From: Halpernia humi
GTDB lineage: Bacteria; Bacteroidota; Bacteroidia; Flavobacteriales; Weeksellaceae
Direction of reading: 5' to 3'
Assembly: GCF_900108025.1 (NCBI RefSeq)
Contig: NZ_FNUS01000007.1
Location: forward strand, 62,001-126,000
DNA length: 64,000 nt
Of the stretch, positions 16,919 through 26,649 are shown piece after piece; positions within the stretch are counted from its first letter, which is position 1, and each line of letters begins with the position of its first letter. Both the position numbers and the translations under genes were made by a program. Below the pieces are notes generated by a model that saw nothing but the letters and a program-made list of their open reading frames with translations, searched no databases and had not been told where the DNA came from.

Positions 16919-17278
16919 TTAATGAAAACACGCTGTATTTTTAAAATAATCTGAAAGAAATTTTATTTTGCCGTTTTCATTAAATGAAATAATGGTGCAA
17001 ATTGCGTTGTCATAAATGCCATTTTTGAACATTACACCAATGGAAGTAGATTCATAAAAATACCGATTATTTCCGAGATTAAAAATCTCACCTGCTTTCC
17101 ATTCTAGTTTTTCATATTTTCTAAAAATGGCCCGAAAAAGGGCTAAAATTCTGCCAGCGCCAATAATTTCACCCGCAGGTGGAATCCAAATTTTGCTTTC
17201 ACTATTAAACCATTTTTCTAGGTTTTGTACGTTTAGAGAATTAAGATCCTCCATAAATGCGGTTACTTTACAGGTCAT
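16919..17278 (-). CDS. SnoaL/NTF2-like small protein
   Basis: This 119-residue protein fits the NTF2-like (SnoaL/DUF4440-type) cone fold: an N-terminal helix with FMEDLNSLNVQNLEKWF, a strand with IWIPPAGEIIGAGRILALF, and a curved sheet ending NGKIKFLSDYF. Such proteins bind or turn over small hydrophobic molecules, but no substrate can be given. It is transcribed alone, with a TATTTTTG box at 17322-17329. It carries no signal peptide. Confidence 0.72.
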   Translation of the reverse strand: MTCKVTAFMEDLNSLNVQNLEKWFNSESKIWIPPAGEIIGAGRILALFRAIFRKYEKLEWKAGEIFNLGNNRYFYESTSIGVMFKNGIYDNAICTIISFNENGKIKFLSDYFKNTACFH

Positions 17279-17321
17279 ACTCGAATATACGATTTTGCGA
17301 TGGCTTTAGATTAGTATTTAG

Positions 17322-17329
17322 CAAAAATA
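17322..17329 (-). promoter_or_regulatory. Promoter -7 box of the NTF2-like gene
   Basis: TATTTTTG on the minus strand matches TAnnTTTG, 44 bases before the start codon. Confidence 0.45.
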
Positions 17330-17459
17330 TACTTATTTATTGTTTTATGCATAACATTGTAAGAAATTAATTCATTTAGCGCTAAACTATTTTATTGTTA
17401 TTTTCAAAATTGACCTGCTCGAAATAAAAAACAATAATTTCTAAAGTTCTACAACATAT

Positions 17460-18383
17460 TTAACGCTCTCGAACTTCGCTAATTGTGAGTAAATCTGTTA
17501 CAAATATTTTATGATAATCGAAACTTAAATACACATATCCATCGGTTCCCCAGTCTTTTCCCCAAGAATTTTTTATAATAAAATTATCGCCATCTACACC
17601 CACAATATTCACGGCATGCCCGCCATAATGCTCATCTACAGGATCTGTTCTAACAAAATAAAAATCGCTATTTTCTTGAAAAATTTTCTTAAAAAAATCT
17701 TTTCCATAAAGGCGAGTGCCTGCTGTAGCAGGAAATAATCGGCCATTACTTAGATTTTTTATTTGGTAGCCACAATTATTAATTCCAACAGGTTTAGAGG
17801 TTGAAACATCATTTTTTTTCCAGCCTCCCATATAAAGATGGTAAGAAACTGCAACAGATTTGTATTTTTTTAGCAGCGCAATTACAAATTTTGGATTTCT
17901 AATTGAATCTAAAGGATAAGATTGAACGGCATAACTTGGAATTGTTTTTTTTACCTTTGGAACGTAATTTACCAATAAATCTACCGGACCCACATCGGCT
18001 TCCAAAATTACTTTACGCAGTTTGATATCGTCTTTATTCATTTTATATTGAAATGTTGGATTGTATGGCATCAAACTTTCAGGTAAAATACCATATTTCG
18101 GCAAAGTAGCAACGTACTCCTTTAAATGCGCACCCGGAAAAAAATCTTTATACATAAAATCTACCGTTTTCATACTTGCATAAATGTACTTTTCACTCAC
18201 ATCAGGATAAGAATTGGGTAAAATTTCTATTGCAGCGGCGATTGCAAATGCGGTGCAAGTTCCTCTAAAACCTTGGTCTTTCACTGGACTTTGCAAATTT
18301 CTGAAATCTAAATTTGTGGTGTTTTCTTGTGCAAAAATATTTACACTCAAAAAAAATAACCAAAAAATATTTAATTTTTTCAT
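17460..18383 (-). CDS. C1 (papain) family cysteine peptidase, secreted
   Basis: This 307-residue secreted peptidase has a signal peptide (VNIFAQ) and then directly the mature papain fold: DFRNLQSPVKDQGFRGTCTAFA with catalytic Cys 43, HAVNIVG with His 256, and KNSWGKDWG with Asn 272. No inhibitory propeptide is visible between signal and catalytic domain, unlike plant and animal papains; this is common in bacterial members. A TAGTTTTG box lies at 18407-18414. The substrate is unknown. Confidence 0.92.
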   Translation of the reverse strand: MKKLNIFWLFFLSVNIFAQENTTNLDFRNLQSPVKDQGFRGTCTAFAIAAAIEILPNSYPDVSEKYIYASMKTVDFMYKDFFPGAHLKEYVATLPKYGILPESLMPYNPTFQYKMNKDDIKLRKVILEADVGPVDLLVNYVPKVKKTIPSYAVQSYPLDSIRNPKFVIALLKKYKSVAVSYHLYMGGWKKNDVSTSKPVGINNCGYQIKNLSNGRLFPATAGTRLYGKDFFKKIFQENSDFYFVRTDPVDEHYGGHAVNIVGVDGDNFIIKNSWGKDWGTDGYVYLSFDYHKIFVTDLLTISEVRER

Positions 18384-18406
18384 AATTATGATAGTTTAGA
18401 ATATTT

Positions 18407-18414
18407 CAAAACTA
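18407..18414 (-). promoter_or_regulatory. Promoter -7 box of the C1 peptidase gene
   Basis: TAGTTTTG on the minus strand matches TAnnTTTG, 24 bases before the start codon. Confidence 0.5.
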
Positions 18415-18499
18415 CAAATCGAGATGTAAAAATAATATACGACAAATGCCCTATGTTTTAATATTGAATAAATGCTAATATTTGCTAAAACCATCAAAA

Positions 18500-19462
18500 A
18501 TGAAAAAATTAATCTACTTATTTCTATTTTCAATCTTCAATTTTGGCTTTGCTCAAATTCTACCAAAAGTGTCCTATGAAGACTTTGGCTGCTCAAAGCC
18601 AATTGCTAAAATGGAAATTGTTTACTATTCGTTTAAAGACAAATTTGTACTCGATATACGTAAAGAAATCTATCACTTCAATAAAGAAGGCAAACTTGAA
18701 AAAATTGAAAAAGAAGATTATGATAATTATTCAAAATCTGAAATCAATTATTTTTATAAAAATGGCCTTTTAACGAAAGAAACTCTTATCAATAAAAAAA
18801 ATCCGACAGAAAATTACGAAATGATTTTTGAGTATAACAAAGACAACAAAGTAATTGCTACAGCCTACAAATCACAAGAATATAACGAAACTTATCGCTA
18901 CAAATACCAAGGTAAAAATCTTGTAAAAGCAATCGGAGAAAGCGATGGAGAGAAATTTGAAGAAAATTATTTATACGATAAAAACAATAATCTATATCAA
19001 TTAAAAAGAACAGATTTTTCTTCTAAGCAAAAATACAACACAACCGTCCTCTATCTAAAAGGTGTTGAAATTGGCGGATATTCTCAAAATTATGACTATC
19101 CATATTTTGTTTTTAAAAATGAAAAAGCAGAGATAAATTTTGGTATTATTTCTGAAAAAGGAATCGAGAAATTAAAAAATTTAGAAAACGAATTAGCGTC
19201 AGGAAATGACTTGGAGCGCGAAGATCTAAACAACCAAATTTACCAATTGGCTGATAAAAAAGTGGATGCGGAATTTTCTTATGGCAATTTCAATTTAATA
19301 AAAGATGGTTCTATCGTCGCAAATGCCGATTTAGAAAAATCAGGAAAAGACCCAGAATTTTTGAATTTTAGAAAAATATATTTTGCAGACGGAACTGAAG
19401 TGGGAACCTCAGATTTTGATATTTTTGTGTACAACGAAATCAAACATATTTTAAAAAATTAA
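18500..19462 (+). CDS. Hypothetical secreted protein with YD-like strands
   Basis: I do not recognise a named family. The 320-residue protein has a signal peptide (FNFGFAQ). It then has repeated Tyr-rich beta units of the form YxKxGLLTKET, NKDNKVIATAY, YQGKNLVKAIGE and YDKNNNLYQLKR, reminiscent of degenerate YD/RHS-type or antitoxin-like repeats. It is followed four bases later by another exported protein gene, so the two probably act together. The ATG at 18500 is chosen over a TTG six codons upstream. Confidence 0.75.
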   Translation: MKKLIYLFLFSIFNFGFAQILPKVSYEDFGCSKPIAKMEIVYYSFKDKFVLDIRKEIYHFNKEGKLEKIEKEDYDNYSKSEINYFYKNGLLTKETLINKKNPTENYEMIFEYNKDNKVIATAYKSQEYNETYRYKYQGKNLVKAIGESDGEKFEENYLYDKNNNLYQLKRTDFSSKQKYNTTVLYLKGVEIGGYSQNYDYPYFVFKNEKAEINFGIISEKGIEKLKNLENELASGNDLEREDLNNQIYQLADKKVDAEFSYGNFNLIKDGSIVANADLEKSGKDPEFLNFRKIYFADGTEVGTSDFDIFVYNEIKHILKN

Positions 19463-19466
19463 AGTA

Positions 19467-20507
19467 ATGAAAATTTATATCAAGCAAATTGCCATTCTCC
19501 TAATTTCAATTTTTTCCTTCCAAAATCTATTAGCAAATGCTGCGCAACCAGGCATTTGGAACGCAGGCGGAACGGTTTTCACCATGCTCTATCCCGAAGA
19601 TTCTGCAACTTTCAAAAAAGTGCAGATGGAAGAAGAGCATATCTTTATTCAACTTTATAAAGGTTTTGCCGTTGTGAAAGGTTGGTATAAAATGACCAAT
19701 ACCACTGCAGAAAACTTAAATTTTAAAATGGGTTATCCCGTAAACGGAATTTATTCTGGCGGCGGCCCCTATTTAAATGAAGTGAAACTGGATGCGCTTA
19801 ACCGATTTAAAATAAAAACAGATGGGCAATATTTGCCAATTTTAAAACAAAATTTAGGCGAAGATAAAACAGAAATAATGCGCGGATTTGGTGGAAATTG
19901 GATTTCTTGGGAAATTAATTTTAAACCAAATCAAACTCGTTTAGTTGAAGTTTATTTTATCGTAAATACCAATGACGCAAAACTCACAAGAGGCTACAGC
20001 AAAGAAAAATACAATGCTTTTATCTATCTGTTAGAATCTGGAAATGTCTGGAAAAACCCCATAAATAGTGGCTCTTTTTATATACAATTGAAAGATGATT
20101 TATCTGAAAAAGACATCGAAGGGCTTTCAAATGGGTTTAATTTTAAATGGAACTCTTCAAAAAATATACTTTTTGGGGTTAAAAATAATTTTACACCAAC
20201 GCCAAAAGATAATTTAGTAATTACATATTTTGAAAACCAAGAAAATTTTAATTACCCTAAAATTTTGAATGATGAAGATCAATTATTTCAAGAAATTGAG
20301 CAATTTTCAAAAGTGGTAGAATTTCAAAAATTTAGCGAAAAAGCAACAGAGAAAGATCCGTACGAAGTTTCTACAAGTTTTTCTTCTTGGCTCGTAAGCA
20401 CCGCAATTATAGGCATTTTTGTTCTTCCCTATTTAATTGTCGGTATTATTTTGCTCGTAATTTTCTGGTGGATTTTTAAATATTTAAAGAGAAGAAATAA
20501 CAAATAA
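19467..20507 (+). CDS. Hypothetical exported protein with C-terminal membrane anchor
   Basis: This 346-residue protein has an N-terminal signal peptide (FSFQNLLANA), a beta-rich ectodomain (residues about 25-300) and one long C-terminal transmembrane helix (STAIIGIFVLPYLIVGIILLVIFWWIFKYL) followed by a basic tail. It is therefore probably periplasmic and held in the inner membrane. It resembles DUF4424-type proteins in layout only. It forms a pair with the preceding secreted protein. Confidence 0.72.
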   Translation: MKIYIKQIAILLISIFSFQNLLANAAQPGIWNAGGTVFTMLYPEDSATFKKVQMEEEHIFIQLYKGFAVVKGWYKMTNTTAENLNFKMGYPVNGIYSGGGPYLNEVKLDALNRFKIKTDGQYLPILKQNLGEDKTEIMRGFGGNWISWEINFKPNQTRLVEVYFIVNTNDAKLTRGYSKEKYNAFIYLLESGNVWKNPINSGSFYIQLKDDLSEKDIEGLSNGFNFKWNSSKNILFGVKNNFTPTPKDNLVITYFENQENFNYPKILNDEDQLFQEIEQFSKVVEFQKFSEKATEKDPYEVSTSFSSWLVSTAIIGIFVLPYLIVGIILLVIFWWIFKYLKRRNNK

Positions 20508-20528
20508 CTTGCCCACAAGCAATCAATT

Positions 20529-20556
20529 TTGCACTAAAATATCTTTTGTAAATTTG
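20529..20556 (+). promoter_or_regulatory. mtaB promoter (-33 TTG and -7 TAAATTTG)
   Basis: TTG at 20529-20531 and TAAATTTG at 20549-20556 are separated by 17 bases, matching the Bacteroidota vegetative consensus. The ATG follows 11 bases later, so the leader is very short. Confidence 0.6.
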
Positions 20557-20567
20557 CCCTTCGAATT

Positions 20568-21917
20568 ATGAATGCAAATTATACTAAAAAAGCGGCATTT
20601 CACACTTTAGGTTGTAAACTAAATTTTGCCGAAACATCAACAATTGCAAGGCAACTTGTGGATTCTGGTTTTCAAAAAGTAAATTTTGAAGATTTCGCAG
20701 ATGTTTATATCATCAACACTTGTTCGGTCACAGAAAACGCAGATCGCGAATGTAAACTTCACGTAAAGCGCGCTGCAAAAGCCAACCCAGAAGGTTTGGT
20801 AATTATAGTGGGTTGCTACGCCCAACTGAAACCCGAAGAAATTTCTAATATTAAAGGTGTAGATTTGGTTTTAGGCGCGAAAGAAAAATTTAATATTTTA
20901 AGTTATATCCATGATTTGCAGAAGTCTGAAAATCATGCTTTGGTGCATTCTTGTGAGATTGAAGAAACTGATTTTTTCATAGGAAGCTATTCCATCGGCG
21001 ACAGAACACGCGCTTTTCTTAAAGTGCAAGATGGTTGTGACTATAAATGTACGTATTGCACCATTCCTTTGGCACGCGGAATTTCACGAAGCGACACCAT
21101 TGAAAATGTGGTGAAAAACGCCACAGAAATTGCGCAAAAAGGCATTAAAGAAATTGTATTAACTGGTGTAAATATTGGCGATTATGGCAAAGGTGAATTT
21201 GGAAACAAAAAACACGATCATATTTTTTTAGAATTAATTTCAAATCTAAATGAAATTGAAGGCATAGAAAGAATCCGTATTTCTTCCATAGAACCTAATT
21301 TGTTAACCGACGACTGTATAGATTTGGTTGCAAAAAGCGAACGATTTGTGCCGCATTTTCACATTCCTTTGCAATCTGGAAGCGATGATTTATTAAAGAA
21401 AATGAAACGCCGTTATTTAACTAATTTATACCAAAATAGAGTTTCAAAAATTAGAGAAGTTTTGCCAAATGCTTGCATCGGCGTCGATGTAATTGTAGGA
21501 TTTCCGGGTGAAAGTGAAGAATATTTCCTTGAAACTTATAATTTTTTAAACCAACTCCCAATCAGTTATTTACACGTTTTCACGTATTCTGAACGCGAAA
21601 ATACTGAAGCAGCATCGATGGAAAATCCCGTTCCAATCTCGGAAAGAAAGCGACGCAATAAAATGCTTAGAATTTTATCGGAAAAAAAGAAAATGGCGTT
21701 TTACGAAACACAATTGGGCAAAACGCTTCCCGTACTTTGGGAGCACGAAAATAAAAACGGGCAAATGTTTGGTTTTACAGAAAATTACGTGCGCGTACAA
21801 AAACCATTTGACGAAAATTCTATTAACAAAATTGAAAAATTAGAATTAAATAAAATTGAAAACGATGGAACCGTTTCTGTGAAGGCTGGTTTTGAGGCGT
21901 TTTTGGCGAAGTTTTAG
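20568..21917 (+). CDS. mtaB: tRNA t6A37 methylthiotransferase
   Basis: This radical-SAM enzyme turns N6-threonylcarbamoyladenosine at position 37 of tRNA into ms2t6A. The 449 residues have the N-terminal UPF0004 domain with three cysteines for the auxiliary cluster (TLGCKLNFAET, INTCSVTENADREC, VGCYAQ), the radical-SAM motif CDYKCTYCTIPLARG at about 155, and a C-terminal TRAM-like part. The TLGCKLN start separates MtaB from MiaB and RimO. It stands alone. Confidence 0.94.
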   Translation: MNANYTKKAAFHTLGCKLNFAETSTIARQLVDSGFQKVNFEDFADVYIINTCSVTENADRECKLHVKRAAKANPEGLVIIVGCYAQLKPEEISNIKGVDLVLGAKEKFNILSYIHDLQKSENHALVHSCEIEETDFFIGSYSIGDRTRAFLKVQDGCDYKCTYCTIPLARGISRSDTIENVVKNATEIAQKGIKEIVLTGVNIGDYGKGEFGNKKHDHIFLELISNLNEIEGIERIRISSIEPNLLTDDCIDLVAKSERFVPHFHIPLQSGSDDLLKKMKRRYLTNLYQNRVSKIREVLPNACIGVDVIVGFPGESEEYFLETYNFLNQLPISYLHVFTYSERENTEAASMENPVPISERKRRNKMLRILSEKKKMAFYETQLGKTLPVLWEHENKNGQMFGFTENYVRVQKPFDENSINKIEKLELNKIENDGTVSVKAGFEAFLAKF

Positions 21918-22040
21918 GATTTGATAGTATCAAATTAACATTTTTCTTAACATTCTTATTTTTTGTTTTAAAGCATTTTTCATTCTTTCAAAAAATTCTT
22001 ACATTGAGTTATTATTGTAATTTTGAAAAAATTTTAGAAA

Positions 22041-23549
22041 ATGAGAAATAAATTCTTACTGTGGGGGGCAATTTTAGTGGTTTTTACCTTATTAGTTGCA
22101 CTTTGGTTAAAAACTTATTATTGGATTCCCTTGCTTTTGGGCAGTATTTATATCTTGGGGGTTTATAATGCAACACAAACGAAACACGCAATTCTACGCA
22201 ACTTCCCTGTTTTAGGCTATTTTAGATATTTTTTCGAAGAAATTTCACCAGAAATGCAACAGTATTTCATAGAGCGTGAAACCGATGGCAAACCTTTCCC
22301 TAGAAACCAAAGAGCGGCCGCTTACAGACGTGCAAAAAATTTGAACGACACCGTTCCGTTTGGTACACAACTAGAAATTAACCAAAGAAAATATGAAGGT
22401 TTAAAGCATTCTATTTATGCAAAAAGTCCATCTGAAGAATTACCCCGCGTTTTGGTGGGAAACGAGCAATGTTCGCAACCTTACGACGCATCTTTGTTTA
22501 ATATTTCTGCGATGAGTTTTGGTTCTTTAAGTGATCGCGCTATCGTTTCCCTAAATCGAGGCGCAAAAAAAGGAAATTTTTATCATAATACTGGCGAAGG
22601 CGGACTTTCCCCGTATCATCTGGAAGGCGGCGGCGATATTTGTTGGCAAATCGGAACGGGGTATTTTGGTTGTAGAAAAGAAGACGGCACATTTTCACCA
22701 GAAACTTTTAAGAAAAATGCTACTTTACCCGCAGTAAAAATGATTGAAATAAAATTATCCCAAGGTGCAAAACCTGGGCATGGCGGGGTTTTACCAGGCG
22801 TAAAAAATACTGAAGAAATTGCTAAAATTAGACATGTAAAACCTGGCATCACAATTCTTTCACCTCCCGGACATTCGGCATTTTCAAATGCGGCAGGATT
22901 ACTAGGTTTTGTGGCACAACTTCGTGAATTGTCTGGCGGTAAACCAATCGGTTTTAAATTATGTATTGGAGATACGGCCGAGTTTGAAGAAATCTGTGAG
23001 CAAATGAATGTGCTGAAAATTTATCCCGATTTTATTACTGTAGATGGTGCAGAAGGCGGCACAGGTGCAGCACCTCCTGAATTTTCCGATGGCGTTGGTA
23101 TGCCTTTGGAACCTGCCCTAATTTTTGTAAATAATACTTTGAAAGAATTTAATGTTCGCAAAAAAATTCGAATTATTGCGAGTGGCAAAGTTTTAACGTC
23201 TTTAGATATTTTACGAGCCGTTGCAATGGGTGCAGATATGTGCAATAATGCGCGTGGTTTTATGTTTTCACTTGGTTGCATCCAAGCCTTGAGATGCAAC
23301 ACAAACACTTGCCCAACTGGCGTTGCAACCCAAGATAAAATGCTGATAAAAGGTTTGGATGTAGCAGATAAAAGCGAGCGTGTTTACCATTTTCATAAAA
23401 ATACTTTGCACACTTGTAACGAACTTATTGCTGCTGCCGGAAGACATTCCTACAGCGAAGTTGACGCTTCTATGTTTATGCGTGGTGATGAATTTGATCA
23501 TCTTTCTGATCAATATTTCCCTAATATTTTGAGTAGAAATAAACCTTAA
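22041..23549 (+). CDS. FMN-binding glutamate synthase-like protein, membrane-anchored
   Basis: This 502-residue protein corresponds to the central FMN barrel of glutamate synthase, without the glutaminase and C-terminal domains. Two hydrophobic helices lie at residues 4-40. The barrel has SFGSLSDRA, the NTGEGGLSPYH loop, KPGHGGVLPG, DGAEGGTGAAP and the 3Fe-4S-type cysteine motif CIQALRCNTNTCPTGVATQ. Such stand-alone proteins are common in Bacteroidota; their true substrate is not established, so glutamate synthesis should not be assumed. Confidence 0.85.
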   Translation: MRNKFLLWGAILVVFTLLVALWLKTYYWIPLLLGSIYILGVYNATQTKHAILRNFPVLGYFRYFFEEISPEMQQYFIERETDGKPFPRNQRAAAYRRAKNLNDTVPFGTQLEINQRKYEGLKHSIYAKSPSEELPRVLVGNEQCSQPYDASLFNISAMSFGSLSDRAIVSLNRGAKKGNFYHNTGEGGLSPYHLEGGGDICWQIGTGYFGCRKEDGTFSPETFKKNATLPAVKMIEIKLSQGAKPGHGGVLPGVKNTEEIAKIRHVKPGITILSPPGHSAFSNAAGLLGFVAQLRELSGGKPIGFKLCIGDTAEFEEICEQMNVLKIYPDFITVDGAEGGTGAAPPEFSDGVGMPLEPALIFVNNTLKEFNVRKKIRIIASGKVLTSLDILRAVAMGADMCNNARGFMFSLGCIQALRCNTNTCPTGVATQDKMLIKGLDVADKSERVYHFHKNTLHTCNELIAAAGRHSYSEVDASMFMRGDEFDHLSDQYFPNILSRNKP

Positions 23550-23679
23550 AAAAAATTAACTTTAATGAAAATCTGATGTCGATTGGTGTTATATTTTTAA
23601 CATTAAACTTGTCAACAAATTGTAAGTAAATCAATTGCATCGGGATTTAGATTGATGTGAAAATTGTAAATTAATAAGT

Positions 23680-23712
23680 TTTAGCCAAAATTTAATATAC
23701 ACTTTGGCTAAA
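23680..23712. terminator. Hairpin between convergent genes
   Basis: TTTAGCCAAA and TTTGGCTAAA form a 10-base stem with a 13-base loop midway between the GltB-like gene and the convergent glycosidase gene. It has no strong T run, so termination is an inference. I see nothing else in 23550-23793. Confidence 0.45.
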
Positions 23713-23793
23713 CCTATTTTGAAGTAAATTTTTAAAAACAGCCCAAAACCCCTTCTTGTTGATGTTTTAAACTTGTTGAAAATCGAACTCAGC

Positions 23794-26448
23794 TTAAATA
23801 TTTCTTGGCGATTCTAATTCTTCCTTATCGAATTTAGATTGTGAAAGTCTTGGTTGCAAAAGTTTTGCGACAATTGCCGTCCAACCTGTTTGGTGAGATG
23901 CGCCTACTCCACGTCCTGTGTCGCCGTGGAAATATTCATAAAACAAAATATAATCTCTAAAATCCGGATCTTCTTGAAATCTTGGATATTGCCTGTTAAA
24001 CACTCGTTTTCCGTCTTCACCTTTTAGAAAAATACTTTTTAAACGATTACCAAGTGAAGTGGCGATTTCATCTAAATTGTAATAATTTCCACTGTTTGTA
24101 GGATATTCTACTTTAAAATCTGGACTGTAATAAAAGAAAAAACGTTGCAAACTTTCTATGATTAAAAAATTAATGGGAAACCAGATTGGTCCACGCCAAT
24201 TACTATTGCCACCAAACATAAAACTGTCGCTTTCTGCTGGCAAATATTTCACACAAAAATCTTTACCATTCAAATTAATGTGAAAAGGCTGATCTTCATA
24301 TTCTTTAGATAAAGCACGAATACCAAACTCACCTAAAAATTCTTTTTCGTCTAGCATTCTAAAAAGTAAGCGTTTTAAACGATGCCCACGAAGCAAACTC
24401 AATAAATGTTTAGAATCTTCACCTTTCACTTCCCAATGAGAAACGAGTGCCGCTAATTCTGGCTTATTATCCAAAACCCACTGCATTCTTTCTTTAAATT
24501 TTGGTAATTTTTCCAGCATTTCATCATCAATAACTTCTATGGCAAACATTGGTATCAAACCAACAATTGTTCTTAATCTTAAAAATAAACCACTGCCATC
24601 TTTTAATGAAAGCGCATCATAGAAAAACTCGTCTTGCTCATCCCAAAGACTAAAATTATTTTCACCCATATTATCAAGCGCTTTTGCAATGCTCAAAAAA
24701 TGCTCAAAAAATTTGGTCGCCATATCTTCATACACTTTGTTGTAAAGTGCCAATTCCATTGCGATGCGCATCATATTTAAGGCAAACATTGCCATCCAAC
24801 TGGTTCCGTCTGCTTGTTCTAAACTTTCGCCATCGGGCAATTTTTGATTTCTATCAAAAACACCAATATTATCTAAGCCAAGAAATCCGCCTTCAAAAAT
24901 ATTGTTACCATTAAAATCTTTTTTATTCACCCACCACGTGAAATTCATGAGCAATTTCTGAAAAATGGCTTCTAAAAATTCTAAATCTGGTTTATGATTT
25001 AATGTTTCATCTATTTTAAAAACACGAAAAGCCGCGTAAGCGTGAACTGGCGGGTTTACATCACTGAAATTCCATTCATAAGCTGGCAATTGTCCGTTGG
25101 GATGCATGAACCAATCCAGCGTTAATAATTTAAGTTGATGTTTTGCAAAATCTGAATCTATCAAGGCAAAACTAACGGCATGAAAGGCCAAATCCCAAGT
25201 CGCAAACCAGGGATATTCCCATTTATCTGGCATCGAAATAATATTGAGACCATCTAGATTTTTCCAGTCATAATTTCGAATTTTTTTTCTACTTTCGGGT
25301 GGTCTTACTTGGCTAGGATCGCCTTCTAACCATTTTTCTACGTTGTAGTGGTAAAATTGTTTGCTCCATAAAAGCCCAGCAAATGCTTGTCTTTGCACCA
25401 ATTTTTCGTCTTCATTTTCTATTCCTTTTTGGATGTCTTGGTAAAATTCATCGGCTTCATTTTGTCTAGTTTTAAACAATTTTTCAAAATCTTCAAAAGG
25501 TTTTTCAAAATCTTCATTACAAAGCCGAAATTCAAAAACTTTTGTTTCTAAAGCCTCAAAATTTTCATCAATTTTAAATGCGACTTTTGTTCCTATTTTT
25601 TCAGGATTTATGGAAGATTCGCTTTTATTTAAAAGATAATCATTGATGCCATCTTTGCAATATTTAGAAGTATTTGCTTGGTGATAAATTTTTTTCTGAT
25701 TGGTTTCATTATCACAAAAAAGGGCTTCTGCAGCAGTATCAGAATAAAGATTTTTTAAGTTTAAATCTTTGTGATTTATTTTTATTTGATTTTCTTTATC
25801 TAATGAAAGTTGCGGTTTATAATCGTCATAACCCCAACTCCAAGTATTTCTAAACCATAAAGTGGGAAGCAAAACCAAAGATGCTTTTGTATTTGCTTTA
25901 TTAGTTACCGTTAATTTTATTAAAATATCTTCGGGAGAATTTTTCACATATTCAATGAAAATATCGAAGTATTCATTTTGGTCGAAAATGCCTGTATCAA
26001 TCAATTCATATTCAGGGTTTTCTTTTCCTGCGGCAGCGTTTTTATTAATTAAATCTTCGTAAGGAAAGGCATTTTGCGGATATTTATAAAGCATTTTCAT
26101 GTAAGAATGCGTTGGTGTATTATCTAAATAATAGTAATATTCTTTCACATCTTCGCCGTGATTTCCTTGCGAATTGGTTAATCCAAACAATCTCTCCTTA
26201 ATGATTTGGTCATTTTTATTCCAAAAACCAACGGAAAAAACGAGCAATTGTTTGTCGTCGCAAATGCCGCAAATTCCTTCTTCGCCCCATCTATAAGCGT
26301 AAGATTCTGCGGAAAAATAATTGGTAAAATCCCACGCATCACCATCTGCGCTGTAATCTTCGCGCACCAAACCCCATTCTCGGTTGCTTACGTAAGGACC
26401 ATATTTTTTCCAATTTGAATCTAAAAGGCGTTTTTGTTCTTCGGTCAT
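23794..26448 (-). CDS. GH63-type glycoside hydrolase (MGH1-like)
   Basis: This 884-residue cytosolic protein (no signal peptide) has the (alpha/alpha)6 barrel of the GH63/MGH1 group, typical of glucosidase or mannosylglycerate-hydrolase-like enzymes acting on alpha-glucosides. Recognisable motifs are WEYPWFATWDLAFHAVSF, LPAYEWNFSDVNPPVHAYA, ADGTSWMAMFALNMM and NWRGPIWFPINF. An N-terminal beta domain (residues about 1-330) precedes the barrel. It lies downstream of the SDR gene on the same strand, 202 bases after that gene's stop codon, which may point to a shared sugar pathway. The exact substrate is unknown. Confidence 0.85.
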   Translation of the reverse strand: MTEEQKRLLDSNWKKYGPYVSNREWGLVREDYSADGDAWDFTNYFSAESYAYRWGEEGICGICDDKQLLVFSVGFWNKNDQIIKERLFGLTNSQGNHGEDVKEYYYYLDNTPTHSYMKMLYKYPQNAFPYEDLINKNAAAGKENPEYELIDTGIFDQNEYFDIFIEYVKNSPEDILIKLTVTNKANTKASLVLLPTLWFRNTWSWGYDDYKPQLSLDKENQIKINHKDLNLKNLYSDTAAEALFCDNETNQKKIYHQANTSKYCKDGINDYLLNKSESSINPEKIGTKVAFKIDENFEALETKVFEFRLCNEDFEKPFEDFEKLFKTRQNEADEFYQDIQKGIENEDEKLVQRQAFAGLLWSKQFYHYNVEKWLEGDPSQVRPPESRKKIRNYDWKNLDGLNIISMPDKWEYPWFATWDLAFHAVSFALIDSDFAKHQLKLLTLDWFMHPNGQLPAYEWNFSDVNPPVHAYAAFRVFKIDETLNHKPDLEFLEAIFQKLLMNFTWWVNKKDFNGNNIFEGGFLGLDNIGVFDRNQKLPDGESLEQADGTSWMAMFALNMMRIAMELALYNKVYEDMATKFFEHFLSIAKALDNMGENNFSLWDEQDEFFYDALSLKDGSGLFLRLRTIVGLIPMFAIEVIDDEMLEKLPKFKERMQWVLDNKPELAALVSHWEVKGEDSKHLLSLLRGHRLKRLLFRMLDEKEFLGEFGIRALSKEYEDQPFHINLNGKDFCVKYLPAESDSFMFGGNSNWRGPIWFPINFLIIESLQRFFFYYSPDFKVEYPTNSGNYYNLDEIATSLGNRLKSIFLKGEDGKRVFNRQYPRFQEDPDFRDYILFYEYFHGDTGRGVGASHQTGWTAIVAKLLQPRLSQSKFDKEELESPRNI

Positions 26449-26530
26449 ATTTTATGATTATTGATGAGTGATGAATGATGAGTGATGAAATTGCTTTTTA
26501 TAATAAAAACTTTGAAAATTGCGATAATCT

Positions 26531-26594
26531 GCGCCCCGACTTGAGTGAAGCTCTCCGCCGCGGCGGAAGCGGGAACGGAAGGCGGAAAAGGCGC
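26531..26594. repeat. GC-rich palindromic repeat, copy B
   Basis: This 64-base copy is identical to copy A (1004-1067) except for one base after the GAGTG arm. It lies in the gap between the SDR and the glycosidase genes, so it would be in the 5' leader of the latter or between genes of one transcript. Confidence 0.85.
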
Positions 26595-26649
26595 CCAAAA
26601 AAAATAATAAATACACATTCGACGAAATTACATAGACGCCCAAAAAATT

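Noticed and set aside
22041-23549. Complete glutamate synthase
   Set aside because: Only the central FMN barrel is present; glutaminase and C-terminal domains and a small subunit are missing.
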